Assembly: GCF_029892105.1 (NCBI RefSeq)
Contig: NZ_JARZAJ010000020.1
Span: 1-64,000 of the forward strand
Source: Kitasatospora sp. GP82
Lineage (GTDB): Bacteria > Actinomycetota > Actinomycetes > Streptomycetales > Streptomycetaceae
DNA length: 64,000 nt
Direction: 5' to 3'
Part shown: positions 62,701-64,000 of the stretch, piece by piece
Position numbering within the stretch: the stretch's first letter is position 1
How the letters are laid out: each line of letters starts with the position of its first letter
Made by a program: the position numbers and the translations under genes
The notes under the pieces: model-generated
What the model saw: the letters and a program-made list of their open reading frames with translations, nothing else
Database searches by the model: none
Told to the model about the DNA's origin: nothing

Positions 62701-62803
62701 GACAAAGATCGGCGACGGATCGGTCGCCAACGGTCTCGCCACCTCTGTACCGGCCCCGGTCGCGGTCAAGGTCGGCAGCGGCAAGCTGATCACGGGCGGC
62801 TGA
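62701..62803 (+). pseudogene. Rieske protein, C-terminal remnant (copy 2)
   Basis: The frame TKIGDGSVANGLATSVPAPV, then KVGSGKLITGG and stop, matches the last 34 residues of the intact Rieske protein (FKIADGSVAEGPASSPLPSV..KVDNGKLVIGG). The cluster-binding Cys/His part is gone. It is the fourth gene of the duplicated redox set, displaced by about 3.5 kb of inserted genes. Confidence 0.8.
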
Positions 62804-63093
62804 ACGCCTGCTCCGTCGTCAGATACTCGCCCGGGGCGGTCGACGGCTTCGGCCGCCCCGCCCGCCAAGAACCGTCGGGACCGCTGGTCAAGGCCGGGCA
62901 CCATGCCGCTCTAAGCGGGGACCTTCACCCGCTTGTCGAGCGGTCGGTGACGCGATCACGGCGGGCGCCGCCCCCTCCGGACGCGTCGTTCGCCGCCTCC
63001 ACGCCGGCAGCCCAGGCGGACCACCAGATCAACGCATCGGCATGTCGTCCATCGGCACCGTGCGTTCCATTGCCGACGATAAGGAGTTGTGTC
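62804..63093. other. Intergenic relic of a secreted-protein gene
   Basis: No intact gene. The stretch 62945-63005 aligns with the signal-peptide coding region of the 59228 gene (GCGGGCGCCGCC.., TTCGCCGCC.CCAC.CCGGC, GGCAGCCCAGGC), so it is a decayed second copy. AAGGAG at about 63081 is the ribosome site of the next gene. Confidence 0.45.
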
Positions 63094-64000
63094 ATGACAG
63101 GTGCACACTTTTGCCCACGATGTGGCCAGGCAGAACCAGAGCTGGAACACCATTGCGAACACCGCGACGACGGCCGGGCGGACATGGACACCCATGAACA
63201 GCCGTGCCTCCCACCCTACGTGTCCGGCCATAGCACACCCGATGAAGCCGCGTCGGAGTTGGAGACCGCGATTCTCGCGTTCGACGGAGCCTTTCGCCCG
63301 GCCGAGCCGACCGAGGAGGAGAGCACGGACAGCCGAGGTAGGGGCACCCGCCGCCGAATCTCGCTGACAGGCGACGGCACTCGGCGGTTTCCGTGGGCTG
63401 TCGGCACCATGACCGCCGTGGCACTGATCGCAGCAGCGGTGGTGTCGGTCCAACTCGTCGCGCTGACTGCGCCGGCCACTACCGGGCCGGGCGGGACGGC
63501 CATCGCCATGTCCGACGCTCCCACCCCCGAGACCGACTTCACCTTGCCTGCGGCGATGGCGTCTTTCGCCGCGAGTCCCCCGCCGGTCGCTCCCAGTGCG
63601 CCGGCCTCTCCCTCGGCGGCCACACCATCATCGGTTCCGTCCACACAACCGGCCGACAGCACACCCATCAGCCAGCCCGCACCGACGGCCACCTACACTC
63701 ACTCCGTCCCAGCCGTGCTGGTCGATCCGGGATCGGGCCACTGCCTCAACGTCAACACCGCTGACAACAGTGTGGGAATCTGGTCCTGCGACGGCCGTCC
63801 GAGCCAGCAGTGGATCGCCACTGCCACTGCGGAACTGCGCACTCAGGGCACCGGACTCTGCCTGGCCCCCGCCTCGGACGCCCACCCCGGTACTCGGGTG
63901 ATGGTCCGCTCATGCACCGGTTCCGAAAGCCAGAAGTGGACGGCTCAGTCGGACGGAAGCCTGATCAACACCCCGTCCGGCCTGTGCCTGGATGTGCTCA
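63094..64000 (+). CDS. Membrane-anchored ricin-B lectin protein (runs off the window)
   Basis: Starts at ATG 63094 (AAGGAG seven bases upstream) and stays open to the window end, at least 302 residues. A cytoplasmic N-terminus has a zinc-ribbon-like CPRCG (residues 7-11) and later HHCEHRDDG, then an acidic region (EPTEEEST). One TM helix (AVGTMTAVALIAAAVVSVQLVAL), a Ser/Pro linker (about 150-200) and an outside ricin-type lectin: HCLNVNTADNSVGIWSCDGRPSQQWIA, GLCLAPASDAHPGTRVMVRSCTGSESQKWTA and GLCLDV. The QxW boxes (SQQW, SQKW) mark sugar-binding repeats. It may sense extracellular glycans through the membrane; partial, so its full size is not known. Confidence 0.85.
   Translation, partial: MTGAHFCPRCGQAEPELEHHCEHRDDGRADMDTHEQPCLPPYVSGHSTPDEAASELETAILAFDGAFRPAEPTEEESTDSRGRGTRRRISLTGDGTRRFPWAVGTMTAVALIAAAVVSVQLVALTAPATTGPGGTAIAMSDAPTPETDFTLPAAMASFAASPPPVAPSAPASPSAATPSSVPSTQPADSTPISQPAPTATYTHSVPAVLVDPGSGHCLNVNTADNSVGIWSCDGRPSQQWIATATAELRTQGTGLCLAPASDAHPGTRVMVRSCTGSESQKWTAQSDGSLINTPSGLCLDVL

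Overview
This window is high-GC actinomycete DNA, most likely from a Streptomyces or Kitasatospora-type chromosome. Reasons: very high third-position GC, frequent GTG starts with GGAGG-type ribosome sites, many secreted proteins with long Pro/Ala/Thr linkers, TerD, WYL, sedolisin and MpaB-type families, and numerous broken insertion sequences. It looks like an accessory (arm-type) region: intact metabolic and regulatory genes alternate with islands of gene wreckage.

Layout. 0-2 kb: remnants of IS1380-type and IS256 transposases, the 3' half of a CAU tRNA and an integrase tail, which look like a decayed integrative element. 1.7-11 kb: a polymorphic-toxin locus. It has a 2,384-residue secreted RHS/YD-repeat protein with a Hint domain and a ~104-residue C-terminal toxin, its small immunity-type partner, and a second decayed tip with its own immunity paralogue. 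11.4-14.1 kb: a frameshifted, deleted DNRLRE/LamG/ricin-type surface protein. 14.2-21.6 kb: NmrA-like SDR, TIGR03086 protein, WYL regulator, MFS transporter and LysR regulator, with IS5 debris. 21.7-27 kb: an intact ISL3 transposase, a secreted beta-helix protein, and two complementary halves of an IS5-type transposase flanking it. 27-43.3 kb: mostly intact genes (GT-C mannosyltransferase, membrane molybdopterin oxidoreductase, metallophosphoesterase, beta-hydroxyacid dehydrogenase, MTA phosphorylase, TerD, hydrolase, beta-propeller, MpaB-type oxygenase, and two tandem secreted paralogues of which the first is frameshifted). 43.5-44.85 kb: fragments of argS, an FtsX permease, an unknown secreted protein and a GH1 glucosidase.

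44.85-48.8 kb and 57.7-62.8 kb are the most interesting part. Each starts with the same promoter-like block, and together they are two copies of one electron-transfer operon. The ancestral order was: ferric-reductase-like heme-b membrane protein, a ferredoxin-FAD reductase fusion, a small one-TM protein, and a Tat-type Rieske [2Fe-2S] protein. The copies have decayed reciprocally. The first keeps the reductase, small TM protein and Rieske protein but has only a scrap of the heme protein. The second keeps the heme protein but has only scraps of the other three. If the retained parts still work together, electrons would pass from NAD(P)H through FAD/[Fe-S] to membrane heme b and/or an exported Rieske protein, with one system's genes split over 13 kb.

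48.9-57.4 kb holds IS4 and IS630 scraps, a secreted sedolisin protease, a NarL/DesK-type two-component pair with a divergent membrane protein, a truncated epoxide hydrolase and a type I signal peptidase. The right end (59-64 kb) carries a repeat-tailed secreted protein, an RsbW-like ATPase overlapping a soluble histidine kinase, and a ricin-B-lectin membrane protein cut by the window end.
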